Shown: positions 52,231 through 61,260 of the stretch, one piece after another
How the letters are laid out: each line of letters starts with the position of its first letter
How positions within the stretch are numbered: position 1 is the first letter of the stretch
Assembly (NCBI GenBank): GCA_934700615.1
Contig: CAKUXR010000001.1
Coordinates: 62,001-126,000 of the forward strand
DNA length: 64,000 nucleotides
Origin: an uncultured Bacteroidales bacterium
GTDB lineage: Bacteria; Bacteroidota; Bacteroidia; Bacteroidales; UBA932
Direction: 5' to 3'
Made by a program: the position numbers and the translations under genes
The notes under the pieces: model-generated
What the model was told of the DNA's origin: nothing
The model's input: the letters and a program-made list of their open reading frames with translations, nothing else
Database searches by the model: none

Positions 52231-54585
52231 ATGGAATTGAAGATATCGGAAGAACTTGACATAATCATCAAATACTCCAGGGAGGAAGCGCTGAGGACGG
52301 GAAGCTACGGCATTGGCCCGGACCATCTTTTTCTGGGGCTGCTGCGCCATGGGGACAACGATGCGTGCCGCACCTTGGAGGCATTGGGGACCAACTTCGA
52401 GTCAATGAAAAAATTCATTGACAACAGGATCAATACCAATGAGGTTTTGTCCTTTTCCCAGCTTGAGCAGGTGACTTTTTCCAAAATCACACAGAATCTG
52501 CTCGGCATAACTCTGATGGAGGCCACGAAACTTAAGGACCGTCTGGCCAGGCCGACGCATCTCCTGCTGGCATTGTGCAGAGTTTCAGGAAGTTACGGCA
52601 CAGCCTATCTGAGAAACATAGATATTGACTATGCCAAGGTTCTGGCATATATGGAGCAGAACGGAATGCTTGTTCCGAAAGATCCGATCGAGGATGACAA
52701 GGAGGAGGCTGCACCGGATGACGGGGCGTCAGCCACGGCAGAAAAGACTCAGGATATCACGGAATTCGGCATTGACCTTACCAAGGCTGCGCTCGAAGGG
52801 AAACTGGATCCTGTCATCGGCAGGGAGCGGGAGATTTCCCGCATCATCGAGATTCTCGGCAGGAGGAAAAAGAACAATCCTATGATTATCGGCGAGCCGG
52901 GCGTCGGAAAGTCGGCAATCGTGGAAGGAATCGCGTTGCAGATAGCCCAGGGCAAGATTTCTCCGGCATTGGCAAAGAAACGCATCATATCGCTGGACAT
53001 CGCTTCCGTAGTCGCGGGGACAAAGTACCGCGGAGATTTCGAAAAGAGGATAAAATCCATCATCAATGCTGCAAGCAAGAATCCCGACATCATTCTTTTC
53101 ATTGATGAATTCCATACTATCGTGGGTGCCGGCGGCGGTCAGGGCAGTCTGGACGCGGCGAACATGCTCAAACCGGCATTGGCCCGCGGCGAGATCCAAT
53201 GTATCGGCGCGACCACGCTGGACGAGTTCACGAAAATCGTGGAGAAGAACGGGGCTCTGGACAGGCGTTTCCAGAAAATCACGGTGGAGCCGACTGACGT
53301 TCCGCAGACTCTGGCCATCCTGAAAAACCTCAGGTCAAGTTACGAGAGTTATCACAACGTCAAGTATGACGATGCTGCACTCGAAGCCTGTGTGAGGCTG
53401 ACTGACAGATACTTGCCGGACCAGTTCCTTCCCGACAAGGCAATCGACGCGATGGATGAGGCCGGTTCGATGGTCCGGATAAAGGCCGGAGCGAAAAAGG
53501 GCATCGTCAATGCTGAAGACATCGCTACTGTGGTGTCCAAAATAACCGGAATTCCTGTAAACAAGGTGGCGGAATCCGAAGGCGTGAGGCTGTTCCGCAT
53601 GAGGGAGAGGCTCAAGGAACGCATCATCGGGCAGGACGAGGCCATTGACACTATAGTCAGTGCCATCCAGAGGAGCCGCGCCGGACTGAAAGATCCGGAC
53701 AGGCCGATAGGGTCTTTCCTGTTTTTCGGACCGACAGGAGTGGGCAAGACGGAACTGGCCAAGTGCCTTGCCGAGTATCTGTTTGATTCCAAGGACAATA
53801 TGGTCAGAATCGACATGAGTGAGTACATGGAGAAGTTCTCCGTATCAAGGCTGATCGGAGCGCCTCCGGGATATGTCGGATATGAGGAGGGAGGACAACT
53901 CAGCGAGAAGGTGCGCAGGAAGCCGTACTGTGTCGTATTGCTGGACGAGATAGAGAAGGCGCATCCGGACATTTTCAACATTCTGCTTCAGGTAATGGAT
54001 GACGGACGTCTCACGGACAGCGAGGGACGCACTGTAAGTTTCAAGAACACTATCATCATAATGACCTCCAATGTGGGAAGCCGCGACATCCAGGAATACG
54101 GAAGGGGCGTCGGTTTCAGTACTGCGGGGCGCAAGGTGGAGACCAACAGGCAGATGGTACTAGAAAAGGCGGTCCGCAAGGTCTTTCCTCCTGAGTTCAT
54201 GAACAGGGTGGACGAAAAGATATTCTTCCACGAACTCGGAAAGGAAGACATGACAAGGATTGTGGACATCGAGCTGAAGGATCTGAAAAAAAGGTCGGCA
54301 GAGGCGGGTTATCCTATCACCGTTCCGGCTTCCGTAAAGAACTTCGTGGCGGAGGCGGGATTTGACCCGGCCTATGGAGCAAGACCTCTCAAGCGTGCTA
54401 TCGTAAAGTATATCGAAGCCCCTGTGTCAGAGTTCATTATCGGATGCAAGGCCACCTCGGGAGAGGCTCCTGAAATGGGCGGATGTCCGATAAAACTGGT
54501 TCTGAACAAGGAGAAGACGGATACGATAGTTATGGTGAACGTAAGCAAAAAGACAGCGGCAGAGCCTGCTGAAAAATTCATATAG
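52231..54585 (+). CDS. ClpC/ClpA-type ATP-dependent protease ATPase without an M-domain
   Basis: Hsp100 unfoldase that feeds proteins to ClpP. From ATG 52231 it has 784 residues: an N-domain with two Clp repeats (1-145), first AAA domain with GEPGVGKSA, second with GPTGVGKTE, and GRGVGFSTAG near residue 625 whose VGF fits the ClpP-binding loop. In the first AAA domain, the sequence passes straight from DEAGSMVRIKAG to GIVNAEDIATVVSKITGIPV; the coiled-coil M-domain normal for ClpC is absent. It thus has ClpA-like architecture but a ClpC-type ClpP loop. The HAD gene follows after 2 bases. Confidence 0.9.
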   Translation: MELKISEELDIIIKYSREEALRTGSYGIGPDHLFLGLLRHGDNDACRTLEALGTNFESMKKFIDNRINTNEVLSFSQLEQVTFSKITQNLLGITLMEATKLKDRLARPTHLLLALCRVSGSYGTAYLRNIDIDYAKVLAYMEQNGMLVPKDPIEDDKEEAAPDDGASATAEKTQDITEFGIDLTKAALEGKLDPVIGREREISRIIEILGRRKKNNPMIIGEPGVGKSAIVEGIALQIAQGKISPALAKKRIISLDIASVVAGTKYRGDFEKRIKSIINAASKNPDIILFIDEFHTIVGAGGGQGSLDAANMLKPALARGEIQCIGATTLDEFTKIVEKNGALDRRFQKITVEPTDVPQTLAILKNLRSSYESYHNVKYDDAALEACVRLTDRYLPDQFLPDKAIDAMDEAGSMVRIKAGAKKGIVNAEDIATVVSKITGIPVNKVAESEGVRLFRMRERLKERIIGQDEAIDTIVSAIQRSRAGLKDPDRPIGSFLFFGPTGVGKTELAKCLAEYLFDSKDNMVRIDMSEYMEKFSVSRLIGAPPGYVGYEEGGQLSEKVRRKPYCVVLLDEIEKAHPDIFNILLQVMDDGRLTDSEGRTVSFKNTIIIMTSNVGSRDIQEYGRGVGFSTAGRKVETNRQMVLEKAVRKVFPPEFMNRVDEKIFFHELGKEDMTRIVDIELKDLKKRSAEAGYPITVPASVKNFVAEAGFDPAYGARPLKRAIVKYIEAPVSEFIIGCKATSGEAPEMGGCPIKLVLNKEKTDTIVMVNVSKKTAAEPAEKFI

Positions 54586-54587
54586 AA

Positions 54588-55250
54588 ATGACAAAACTTG
54601 TAATTTTCGACCTTGACGGAACCCTTCTGGATACGGTCAAGGACCTGGGGCACGCGACGAATTTCGCCTTGAGAGAGTGCGGTTTTCCTGAAAGGCCCAT
54701 CAATGACTATTATAAATTGTGCGGAAGGGGCATCTACAATCTTTTCAGAGGTGCCGTCCCTGATGGAAAGGCGACTGAAGATACAGTCAAGAGGATGGCT
54801 GAACTCTTCTTGGGATACTATGACGCACACATGTGTGACGATACACTCCCCTATCCGGGAATCATTGACATGCTCCATAAGATAACAGGGGCGGGCGTCA
54901 TCCCGGCATTGGCCTCAAACAAATATCAGGAGGGAGCCGAGAAACTTATCCGCCATTTCTTCGGCGATGTCAAGTTCCTCAAAATTCTCGGACAGCGTGA
55001 GGGACAGCCTATCAAACCGGATCCGGCAATCGTCCGTCAGATTATGGCGGAAAGGCCTGACATCAAGATTGACGAGGTGATGTATGTCGGTGATTCTGAC
55101 GTGGATATGCAGACCGGGGCCAATGCTGCCGTGCGCACAGTAGGTGTCACATGGGGCTTCCGTTCCAGAGAGGAGCTTGAGGCCGGGAAGCCGTGGAAAA
55201 TCGCTGACAATGCCGAGGAACTGACGAGTTTCATTTTGCAAAACGATTAA
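54588..55250 (+). CDS. HAD-superfamily phosphatase, phosphoglycolate phosphatase-like
   Basis: A 220-residue haloacid dehalogenase-type hydrolase with motif I FDLDGTLLDT (Asp8 nucleophile, Asp10), a helical cap, Lys in QPIKPDPAIV and motif IV VGDSDVDMQTGANA. The layout fits the Gph/PGP subgroup that removes phosphate from small metabolites; the substrate is not determined. It starts 2 bases after the clpC stop codon, so it shares that transcript. Confidence 0.88.
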   Translation: MTKLVIFDLDGTLLDTVKDLGHATNFALRECGFPERPINDYYKLCGRGIYNLFRGAVPDGKATEDTVKRMAELFLGYYDAHMCDDTLPYPGIIDMLHKITGAGVIPALASNKYQEGAEKLIRHFFGDVKFLKILGQREGQPIKPDPAIVRQIMAERPDIKIDEVMYVGDSDVDMQTGANAAVRTVGVTWGFRSREELEAGKPWKIADNAEELTSFILQND

Positions 55251-55401
55251 AAAAGTTTTAAATTAGCGCTTTCATACTTTTTTAGGCCGCCATGTGACAG
55301 CACTCTTCGGATTGCCGGGGCGACCCCAAAGCGGCCAGGCGCGTTGAAACCCTTTAAAATAACAGCAAGGACCTGGAGTCTCCTCGCAAATGATATTTAT
55401 T
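55251..55401 (+). other. Leader with paired GGCCGC/GCGGCC segments before the phosphorylase gene
   Basis: The 150-base gap holds GGCCGC (55285-55290) pairing with GCGGCC (55331-55336) and an inner GGGG-CGA-CCCC hairpin. It could be a terminator-like structure or a structured 5' leader. I do not recognise a known riboswitch class. Confidence 0.35.
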
Positions 55402-56280
55402 ATGGCTAGAATACCTGAATCAGAATTGATTATCAATGATGACGGATCAGTTTTCCACATTCATCTGAAACCAGAAGAACTTGCGGACAAGGTCATCCTT
55501 GTAGGAGATCCGGGCCGTGTCGATATGGTAGGCGAATTCCTCGAGGAAAAGGAATTCAGACATGCTTCCAGAGAGTTCGTTTCCATCACCGGAAAGTATC
55601 ATGGAGAGCGCATTACTGTCCTTTCCACAGGTATAGGAACAGATAACATTGACATTGTCCTTACCGAGCTTGATGCTCTTGCCAATGTCGATTTCAAAAC
55701 CAGGGAGGTCAAGCCTGAGCACAGGACATTAACAATTCTCCGTATAGGTACGAGCGGTGCGATCCAGCCTGACATTCCTATCGGTTCTTTCATCTTCTCA
55801 GAGGTTTCTGTCGGCTGCGACGGTCTTCTCAACTGGTATGCGGACCGCGACAAGATCAACATCTCTGCCATGGAGGATGCGTTCAAGGTGCATACCCGCT
55901 GGAACTGCAATCTCGGCTCGCCTTATTTCGTGAAGGCCGGCGACAAACTTATCGAGGCTTTCAAAGACTGCACAGTAAGAGGCGTAACCATTTCAGCACA
56001 GGGATTTTATGGCCCTCAGGGACGTGTCGTGAGAGTTCCTCTCGCAATGCCTGACATGCTCGATTCTTTCGAGTCCTTCAGATTCGGTGATTATCGCATT
56101 ACCAATTTCGAGATGGAGAGTTCGGCTGTCGCCGGTCTGTCCGCACATCTGGGACATCAGGCAGGTACCGTCTGCTGCGCCATAGCCAACAGATACCTCC
56201 AGAACAGCAATCCTGACTACAAGCCGATGGTCCGCCAGCTGGTAGAGCTCGCTCTTGACAGGATGGCTGCCATAAAGTAA
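55402..56280 (+). CDS. Nucleoside phosphorylase, uridine phosphorylase-like
   Basis: Cleaves a nucleoside with phosphate to free base and ribose 1-phosphate. The start ATG at 55402 (MARIPESELIINDDG) is preferred to one four codons earlier. The 292-residue protein has the phosphate-binding VGDPGRVDMV, VLSTGIGTDNIDIV, LRIGTSGAIQPDIP and the nucleoside-binding NFEMESSAVAGLSAHLG. The base specificity cannot be fixed from these motifs; pyrimidine is more likely by overall pattern. A stem-loop terminator follows at 56322-56356. Confidence 0.87.
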   Translation: MARIPESELIINDDGSVFHIHLKPEELADKVILVGDPGRVDMVGEFLEEKEFRHASREFVSITGKYHGERITVLSTGIGTDNIDIVLTELDALANVDFKTREVKPEHRTLTILRIGTSGAIQPDIPIGSFIFSEVSVGCDGLLNWYADRDKINISAMEDAFKVHTRWNCNLGSPYFVKAGDKLIEAFKDCTVRGVTISAQGFYGPQGRVVRVPLAMPDMLDSFESFRFGDYRITNFEMESSAVAGLSAHLGHQAGTVCCAIANRYLQNSNPDYKPMVRQLVELALDRMAAIK

Positions 56281-56321
56281 GTCCATTTCCAGGCAGACAA
56301 GCCTTGGAAACAGAATCGAAC

Positions 56322-56356
56322 AAGTCCCGGTCACGTGAAGAACATGGCCGGGACTT
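56322..56356 (+). terminator. Stem-loop after the nucleoside phosphorylase gene
   Basis: AAGTCCCGG pairs with CCGGGACTT around a loop that can itself pair CATG/CGTG; ATTG follows. A perfect 16-bp palindrome TGACAGCCGGCTGTCA lies just beyond at 56374-56389, close to the stop of the convergent esterase gene. Confidence 0.7.
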
Positions 56357-56400
56357 ATTGCATTTCCGACTTCTGACAGCCGGCTGTCATTGACAGAATC

Positions 56401-57381
56401 CTACTTGTACAGGTCGCCCAAGGTGCGGAGGGTATTGTCCACAGGGAGGGCAGGGTCATCGAGAATGATGTCGGAACTGCGTCCGGTTTTCTTTATAACT
56501 GACTCCTCCAGGAAACGAAGTTGCTCAGGGACTGTGTAATACATGAGATCCGCGATATCATGGGTATGGTCCACGTAGCGGACTATGGTATAAGGATAGC
56601 CTTTCTTGTCCAGGCGATGGGCTATCTTGGATGAGCCGAAGAGACCGAGATTGAATACGCGGATGGACTTGTAAGTCACGACGCGGTCGGCGGTGCCGTG
56701 AAGAAGGAGCTGAGGTGCAGGGGCAGAGGCATATTTAACCTTGCCGTGAGTAGAGAAAATGGCTCCTGAGAACGAGATGACTCCTGCATATCTGAAATCA
56801 GAAGGCAGCATTGACGAAGGCGCATAACCGTTACACAAGTTATACTCGGCCTGGAGGGCGATGATGGCACCGGCGGAAGACCCTGAAATCACGATGTTGT
56901 CCGGCTGGACACCGAATTCATCGGCGTGCTTGAGAATGTAACCGGTAGCGGAGTACAGGTCCTCGACACCGATATAAATGGAATGCTTTATGGCACCTAT
57001 CATCTTGACTCCCTTGACGCTTTGGCCCTTGAGACCGAGGCGGTAGTCAATGGAGAAAACAGGATATCCATTATCATTGAGCTGCTTTATCCACTGCTGG
57101 TAATGAGGCTTGTCCCTGTTTCCGCTCACGAATCCGCCGCCGAAGGAGAAGATTATGGCAGGTTTCTTCTTGCCGTCAATTTCAGTCGCACTGCCTGGGG
57201 TTGCCTTGTAATAATCCAGAAACAGGTCACAGGTGTCCCTGTGGGCAAACATGTAAGTCGCAGTCGGCTCAGCCAGAGGGACATCCTTTGCTGTCCATTT
57301 GTTCTTTTTGGCAGCATACACCGGCATTGACATTAACGCCAGCACTACCGCCGCCAATATTGAAGCAAAATACTTTTTCAT
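56401..57381 (-). CDS. Alpha/beta hydrolase, esterase/lipase-like, exported
   Basis: A 326-residue protein with a signal peptide (MKKYFASILAAVVLALMSMPVYA) and an alpha/beta hydrolase fold. FSFGGGFVSGNRD holds the oxyanion-hole glycines (family HGGG, first residue Phe here), ISGSSAGAII holds the Ser nucleophile, LLHGTADRVV the Asp and VDHTHDIAD the His. It is probably a carboxylesterase acting in the periplasm or at the surface; substrate unknown. It begins about 45 bases after the AI-2E transporter gene and may share its transcript. Confidence 0.85.
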   Translation of the reverse strand: MKKYFASILAAVVLALMSMPVYAAKKNKWTAKDVPLAEPTATYMFAHRDTCDLFLDYYKATPGSATEIDGKKKPAIIFSFGGGFVSGNRDKPHYQQWIKQLNDNGYPVFSIDYRLGLKGQSVKGVKMIGAIKHSIYIGVEDLYSATGYILKHADEFGVQPDNIVISGSSAGAIIALQAEYNLCNGYAPSSMLPSDFRYAGVISFSGAIFSTHGKVKYASAPAPQLLLHGTADRVVTYKSIRVFNLGLFGSSKIAHRLDKKGYPYTIVRYVDHTHDIADLMYYTVPEQLRFLEESVIKKTGRSSDIILDDPALPVDNTLRTLGDLYK

Positions 57382-57426
57382 ATGTATAAAATTTAAGACC
57401 GGCAGTTGGCGCGCCGCCGGATATTG

Positions 57427-58587
57427 TTAATTATCTTCTACAAACCGCTCACTGTCAGGAATCAGACGTCGGATTGCCTTGATGTCTCCGAAGAAATGGC
57501 CGGCAACGACCCTGATAACGGTATAGGCAGGAATGGCGACAAGCATTCCGATGACTCCCGCTGTATTGCCGGCTATGAGCAGGACAATGAAAATCTCGAG
57601 AGGACTGGCCTTGATGCTGGTCGAGTAAATCAGAGGCTGGAACAGGAAATTGTCCACAAGCTGGGTAACCATGAACAGGGCCAGGAGCACGAGGACGAAA
57701 CCCCAGAAATGGATTGTCAATCCGGCAGCGCTGAACTTCAGGACGGTAGCGAGAATAGTACCGATAACAGTGCCGACAAGAGGTCCCACATACGGGATAA
57801 TGTTGAGAATACCGGTGATGAACGCGATACCTATGGCAGCATTGAAACCGATACGGGCGATGAGCCACAGGAACAGGAAGTTCAGGACCGCCACCCCGAT
57901 GACCTCCACGAGGAGTCCTACGAAATATCTTGAGAGGAGATGTTCAATGTCACCGATGGCGTCAATCACCCGGCTTTCGATGCGGTCAGGGACGAGAGCC
58001 CCGACAATCTTGCGGAAAAGCATAGGGTCCTTGATGAAAAAGAAAGAAATGAACACCACCGAAAAGATTCCGACTCCGAAAGATACGAAGAAGGAGGCGA
58101 TGTATTCTATCAATGATGAAAGAGATGTCAGGTCGAATGTCTTGCGGAGGAAAGAACCGATGGCGCTTTCAATCCTGAAGTCAGGTCCGAACTGAGGGAA
58201 ATGCGATATCATCCAGGCATTTACGGCATTGACAGAGGCCGTATAGGTATCCACCGGAAGTGAGTAGTCGGATGCCGAAAGATTGTCGAAAATCTTCTGG
58301 ACGATGCCGACCACGACAGGGATGACCTGGGTGAAGATGACAAGGAAGATGCTCAGGATGAAGACTATGACGAGGACGGCCTGGAGCCAGTCCGGCATTG
58401 ACTTTTTCCTGATTTTGACATGGCGGAGCAGGTTCATGACCGGTTTTCCGAGCAGTGAGACCACCGCCGCGAGAATGACATAGATTATGACATTGCGGAA
58501 ATACCAGCCCGCCGCCAATGCTATGGCAGCGGCAACTCCGTAAATTATGTATCTGGACAGCCTGTCCACGCCTCTTTCCTTTTCCAT
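57427..58587 (-). CDS. AI-2E family transporter (PF01594-type permease)
   Basis: A 386-residue inner-membrane protein with about seven or eight hydrophobic segments and the family pattern in the second half: FLWLIARIGFNAAIGIAFIT, LNIIPYVGPLVGTVIGT and VDNFLFQPLIYSTSIKASPL. The family was named for AI-2 export in E. coli (TqsA) but most members have unknown cargo, and some act as ion antiporters. Its start region is divergent from the DUF4293 gene; a minus-strand TAACTTTG lies at 58634-58627. Confidence 0.9.
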   Translation of the reverse strand: MEKERGVDRLSRYIIYGVAAAIALAAGWYFRNVIIYVILAAVVSLLGKPVMNLLRHVKIRKKSMPDWLQAVLVIVFILSIFLVIFTQVIPVVVGIVQKIFDNLSASDYSLPVDTYTASVNAVNAWMISHFPQFGPDFRIESAIGSFLRKTFDLTSLSSLIEYIASFFVSFGVGIFSVVFISFFFIKDPMLFRKIVGALVPDRIESRVIDAIGDIEHLLSRYFVGLLVEVIGVAVLNFLFLWLIARIGFNAAIGIAFITGILNIIPYVGPLVGTVIGTILATVLKFSAAGLTIHFWGFVLVLLALFMVTQLVDNFLFQPLIYSTSIKASPLEIFIVLLIAGNTAGVIGMLVAIPAYTVIRVVAGHFFGDIKAIRRLIPDSERFVEDN

Positions 58588-58626
58588 AACTGATTTTCAA
58601 TATCCAATAACCGACATAGAATCCGT

Positions 58627-58663
58627 CAAAGTTAGTTTTTTAGAGTCGTATTTCCTATATTTG
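58627..58663. promoter_or_regulatory. Divergent -7 elements for the AI-2E and DUF4293 genes
   Basis: Minus-strand TAACTTTG (58634-58627) points to the AI-2E transporter gene, plus-strand TATATTTG (58656-58663) to the DUF4293 gene 29 bases on. Confidence 0.5.
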
Positions 58664-58691
58664 CAGCCGCTAAACAAAAATTGGAACAATT

Positions 58692-59153
58692 ATGTGGCAG
58701 AGAATACAGACATTATATCTTGCAATTTCTACAATTCTGATGGCGGTAATGCTGTTCAGCGTCAAGGCTTATGTTCCCGGACCTGACGGCGAGGTGCTTG
58801 AGACATTCAAATACCTTACATATATCCCTTATGCCATCCTCTTAATTATCATATTGGTACTCAACATTCTGGCATTGACGACATACAAGATCAGGGTGTT
58901 CCAGTACAGGACTGCCGTATTCGCGGCTCTTGTGACCCTCGGTTTCCAGATCTGGCTCGCCGTCGAGTTCTTCGTTAATCTCCACGCCGGCGCGGAGGGA
59001 ACAAGACTCATCTATAAGGTCAATGCAATTTTCCCTCTCGTTTCCGTCATTCTCGACTGCATGGCGGCAAGGGGCATTCTCGCGGACGAGCTCCTCGTGG
59101 AAAGCACCTACCGTCTCAGGACAGACAGGAAAAACCGCAAGCACAGGAAATAA
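58692..59153 (+). CDS. DUF4293 family membrane protein
   Basis: A 153-residue protein starting MWQRIQTLYLAISTILMAVM, with four hydrophobic segments (about 5-25, 45-65, 75-98, 112-132) and a basic C-terminal tail (RTDRKNRKHRK). This is the DUF4293 layout, restricted to Bacteroidota. Function unknown. It ends 15 bases before the end of the convergent LytTR gene. Confidence 0.88.
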   Translation: MWQRIQTLYLAISTILMAVMLFSVKAYVPGPDGEVLETFKYLTYIPYAILLIIILVLNILALTTYKIRVFQYRTAVFAALVTLGFQIWLAVEFFVNLHAGAEGTRLIYKVNAIFPLVSVILDCMAARGILADELLVESTYRLRTDRKNRKHRK

Positions 59154-59168
59154 GATTTACTATTATTA

Positions 59169-60059
59169 CTACTGAGTTTTCAACGGAATGTCCTTCAGAT
59201 ATGCGAGGACATTTTCGGCGTATGTCTTCGTAATGGAAATCGGCGGAATCGTATCATTTTCGAGATTCAATTGATAACCGTCCTTTTCCTTGCGGAGCAC
59301 TTTGACTTTGTCCATATTGACGACATACTGCCTGTGACAACGGACAAGACTGCTGCCCTTGAAGCTCTCTTCCACGGTCTTCAGCCTGCAGCGCAACATG
59401 TATTTCTTCAGGTCCTTGTTGCTGTCTTCGTACCATACTATTATGTAATTGTCGTCAGACTCAATGTAATACAGGCTTGTAAGGCTCACTGACATCTTAA
59501 GCACGCCGCTGTTGTCGAACAGGGTTATCTTCTTCTCGTCTTTCGGAGAAATCGGCTCGTCCGAAACAACATTGGAATAGTTCATCAGGCGGATGATGTT
59601 GTTCTTGTCAATGATGGCGAAGTACATTCCCGCAATTAGATATGGAAACATCAATGAAATGAAAGCATACAGGAAAGAGTTCAGGAAAATGTGCACAACT
59701 GACCTTTCATGCAGTTCTATGATTCCCAGGCTGTCCCCCTTCAATGAAAAAGACGTATAAAGAATACATATCACGACAACCTCGGAAATATTCCAGAGCA
59801 CATACTGGGAATAGCTCATGTCGCGCAGTCTTGTCGCGTACATGATACGCTTGCTAAAGATGATTACGAGAAGTCCTATTATAAAAAATGCCGCAGTATA
59901 GCCAAAAGCCTCGGAAGCACCGAGTTCAAACCACGCATTGTGGGAGAAAGGGATGCTGACGAGCATGAATACCAATGAGAAAAACGCTGTAAATGTGACA
60001 GTTGCAATCAATTGGTACTTCTGTCTGAAATAATTTGGCAACTTATATTTATCTGACAT
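59169..60059 (-). CDS. Membrane-anchored LytTR-family transcriptional regulator
   Basis: A 297-residue protein from ATG 60059 (MSDKYKLPNYF). Another ATG at 60068 is possible; the one at 60131 lies upstream of the -7 element at 60080-60087 and is rejected. Residues 15-175 have five or six hydrophobic segments; residues 195-290 are a LytTR DNA-binding domain (LTSLYYIESDDNYIIVWY, SLVRCHRQYVVNMDKVKVLR). In this class the membrane part replaces a receiver domain, so a signal may be sensed at the membrane. Target genes are not evident. Confidence 0.88.
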   Translation of the reverse strand: MSDKYKLPNYFRQKYQLIATVTFTAFFSLVFMLVSIPFSHNAWFELGASEAFGYTAAFFIIGLLVIIFSKRIMYATRLRDMSYSQYVLWNISEVVVICILYTSFSLKGDSLGIIELHERSVVHIFLNSFLYAFISLMFPYLIAGMYFAIIDKNNIIRLMNYSNVVSDEPISPKDEKKITLFDNSGVLKMSVSLTSLYYIESDDNYIIVWYEDSNKDLKKYMLRCRLKTVEESFKGSSLVRCHRQYVVNMDKVKVLRKEKDGYQLNLENDTIPPISITKTYAENVLAYLKDIPLKTQ

Positions 60060-60079
60060 ATTCTCCATTTTTAATCTGA

Positions 60080-60087
60080 CAAATATA
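60080..60087 (-). promoter_or_regulatory. Candidate -7 element for the LytTR gene
   Basis: TATATTTG on the minus strand fits TAnnTTTG, 21 bases before ATG 60059. Confidence 0.5.
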
Positions 60088-60191
60088 CGTATTATTAATG
60101 AATTTCGCCACTTATAGGGCAATCTCACCAAATATCGGCGTTCTTCCGGCGCATTTCACCACATTCTTTTTAACGCCCATTATAATGGGGC

Positions 60192-60199
60192 TATATTTG
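60192..60199 (+). promoter_or_regulatory. Candidate -7 element for fabH
   Basis: TATATTTG fits TAnnTTTG and lies 76 bases before ATG 60275. Confidence 0.5.
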
Positions 60200-60274
60200 C
60201 CGGACTAAAGCACCGGAGCGGTCTGCGCTCCCCAGGTGCAAGACGTAAAATCTAAACCGAAAAAGTATAATTTT

Positions 60275-61222
60275 ATGAGACTAATAGGAACCGGAAGTGC
60301 CCTCCCGAAGAAAGTTGTCACGAACGACATGCTTTCTGAGTTTCTGGACACAAGTGACGAATGGATCATACCCCGCACCGGAATCAGGACCAGACATGTC
60401 ATCAGTGACGAGAATCTGGAAGACCTGGGAGCCCAGGCCGCATTGAACGCACTGGAAATGTCAGGGCTGAAGCCATCCGACATCGACTATTTCATTTGCT
60501 CGAACGTAATCAACGAATACATAACTCCAGGACTGAGCTGCATCATATCTTCAAAGATAGGATTGACCTGTCCTTGCATTGACATAAACTGCGCATGCCC
60601 GGGCTTCATCTATGCGATGGATATCGCCGAGTGCCGCTTCCTCGCGGGGAAGGCGAAGAATGTGCTGATCGTCTGTGCGGAGGAGCCGACAAGGATGACG
60701 GACTGGAAAGACAGGGCCACCTGCGTCCTCTTCGGGGACGGAGCCGGCGCCGCAGTGTTCACAGAGGGTGACAACATGAAGGGAATCCAGCTTCATTCAC
60801 TGCCTTCACCGGACAAGATTTGGGAGAAGCGCCGTCTTGAGCCGACACCGTACATCACGAAAGGAGAAATCGACGTGCCGCTCCAAATGAAGGGAAAAGA
60901 AGTGTTCAAATTCGCTGTCAATGCCTCCACGACTGATGTCGAGTCGCTTCTGAAAGAGCTCAACATGACTAAGGAACAGGTGGATTTCTATCTGGTACAC
61001 CAGGCAAACCAGAGAATCATCGACGCGATCAAATATTATCTCCAGGAGCCGGAAGAGAAGTTCCCGGCAAACATTTCCGACCACGGAAACTCGTCTTCCG
61101 CATCTTGTGCAATTCTTCTGGACGAGTGCAACCGCAAAGGTATGTTCAAAAAGGGTGATATTCTGGTCTTCAGCGCGTTTGGTGCCGGCCTGTTGTCCGG
61201 AGTCGCTGTACTGGAATGGTAA
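60275..61222 (+). CDS. fabH: 3-oxoacyl-ACP synthase III
   Basis: Starts fatty-acid chains by joining acetyl-CoA and malonyl-ACP. From ATG 60275 the 315-residue protein has the Cys-His-Asn set at Cys108 (NCACPGF), His242 (LVHQANQRII) and Asn272 (DHGNSSSAS). The start is chosen because the usual first strand LIGTGSALPKKVVTND follows at once. It leads fabK, fabF and fabZ on the same strand, although fabK has its own candidate promoter, so the group may have two transcripts. Confidence 0.93.
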   Translation: MRLIGTGSALPKKVVTNDMLSEFLDTSDEWIIPRTGIRTRHVISDENLEDLGAQAALNALEMSGLKPSDIDYFICSNVINEYITPGLSCIISSKIGLTCPCIDINCACPGFIYAMDIAECRFLAGKAKNVLIVCAEEPTRMTDWKDRATCVLFGDGAGAAVFTEGDNMKGIQLHSLPSPDKIWEKRRLEPTPYITKGEIDVPLQMKGKEVFKFAVNASTTDVESLLKELNMTKEQVDFYLVHQANQRIIDAIKYYLQEPEEKFPANISDHGNSSSASCAILLDECNRKGMFKKGDILVFSAFGAGLLSGVAVLEW

Positions 61223-61229
61223 AATTTAT

Positions 61230-61237
61230 TATATTTG
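61230..61237 (+). promoter_or_regulatory. Candidate -7 element for fabK
   Basis: TATATTTG fits TAnnTTTG and begins 8 bases after the fabH stop, 24 bases before the fabK ATG. Confidence 0.5.
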
Positions 61238-61260
61238 CAGATTGATAATACTATATTAAT

